Shown in pieces: positions 7,125 to 7,186 of a stretch of DNA of 7,186 nucleotides; positions within the stretch are counted from its first letter, which is position 1, and each line of letters starts with the position of its first letter. The DNA is taken from positions 1 through 7,186 of the forward strand of contig JADFWE010000048.1 of the NCBI GenBank assembly GCA_015222915.1, given 5' to 3'. The position numbers were made by a program, and so were the translations under genes. The notes under the pieces are model-generated. The model searched no databases and was not told the origin of the DNA. It worked only from the letters and a program-made list of their open reading frames with translations. The DNA comes from Pseudomonadota bacterium. Lineage in GTDB: Bacteria > Pseudomonadota > Gammaproteobacteria > SZUA-229.

Positions 7125-7186
7125 ATGAAGCACAGAAAAATTAGCCGACAGATAATAGTGGCCATAGTGATAGGCGCATGGCTGAC
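7125..7186 (+). CDS. N-terminal fragment of a possible membrane or secreted protein (runs off window)
   Basis: An ATG at 7125 opens a frame that stays open to the window end, 20 codons plus two bases. The peptide begins MKHRKISRQ, with five basic residues, and continues with the hydrophobic IIVAIVIGAWL. This is the pattern of a signal peptide or membrane anchor in the inside-positive orientation. No clear ribosome-binding site is visible, but most starts in this window also lack one. The product cannot be identified from so few residues, and the call could be a chance open frame. Confidence 0.4.
   Translation, partial: MKHRKISRQIIVAIVIGAWL

Overview
The window looks like a chromosomal segment of a gammaproteobacterium with near-balanced base composition. 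The main argument is gene order. An argininosuccinate lyase gene (argH) diverges from a sensor kinase/response regulator pair of the AlgZ/AlgR type, which is followed on the same strand by haem-biosynthesis genes. From established knowledge, this is the argH / algZ-algR-hemC-hemD-hemX-hemY neighbourhood of Pseudomonas and many other gammaproteobacteria. I cannot name a genus from sequence alone.

Layout. 1-94: spacer with a degenerate heptanucleotide repeat. 95-1099 (-): AraC-family regulator. 1128-1209: MITE-like inverted repeat whose right arm supplies the argH stop codon. 1196-2596 (-): argH, with an extended -10 promoter candidate in the divergent spacer. 2734-3801 (+): AlgZ-like histidine kinase. 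3822-4550 (+): AlgR-like LytTR response regulator. 4551-4656: spacer holding a second, degenerate copy of the repeat end. 4657-5469 (+): hemD. 5470-5592: spacer that begins with a perfect 20-bp palindrome. 5593-6870 (+): hemY. 6871-7124: noncoding, with two dyads. 7125-7186 (+): possible start of an unidentified membrane or secreted protein that runs off the window.

Function. ArgH performs the last step of arginine synthesis. AlgZ/AlgR form a membrane-sensing, LytTR-type two-component system. HemD closes the tetrapyrrole ring in the haem/sirohaem pathway, and HemY is the TPR inner-membrane protein usually encoded downstream of it. The most notable point is what is missing. No hemC lies between algR and hemD, and no hemX lies between hemD and hemY, although the flanking genes keep the usual order. 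A transposon-end-like remnant sits exactly in the hemC position, and the same repeat appears intact at the 3' end of argH. I see no CRISPR array, tRNA, rRNA, phage gene or intact transposase. I found no convincing evidence for a wholly new system; the novelty here is locus remodelling and repeat structure.
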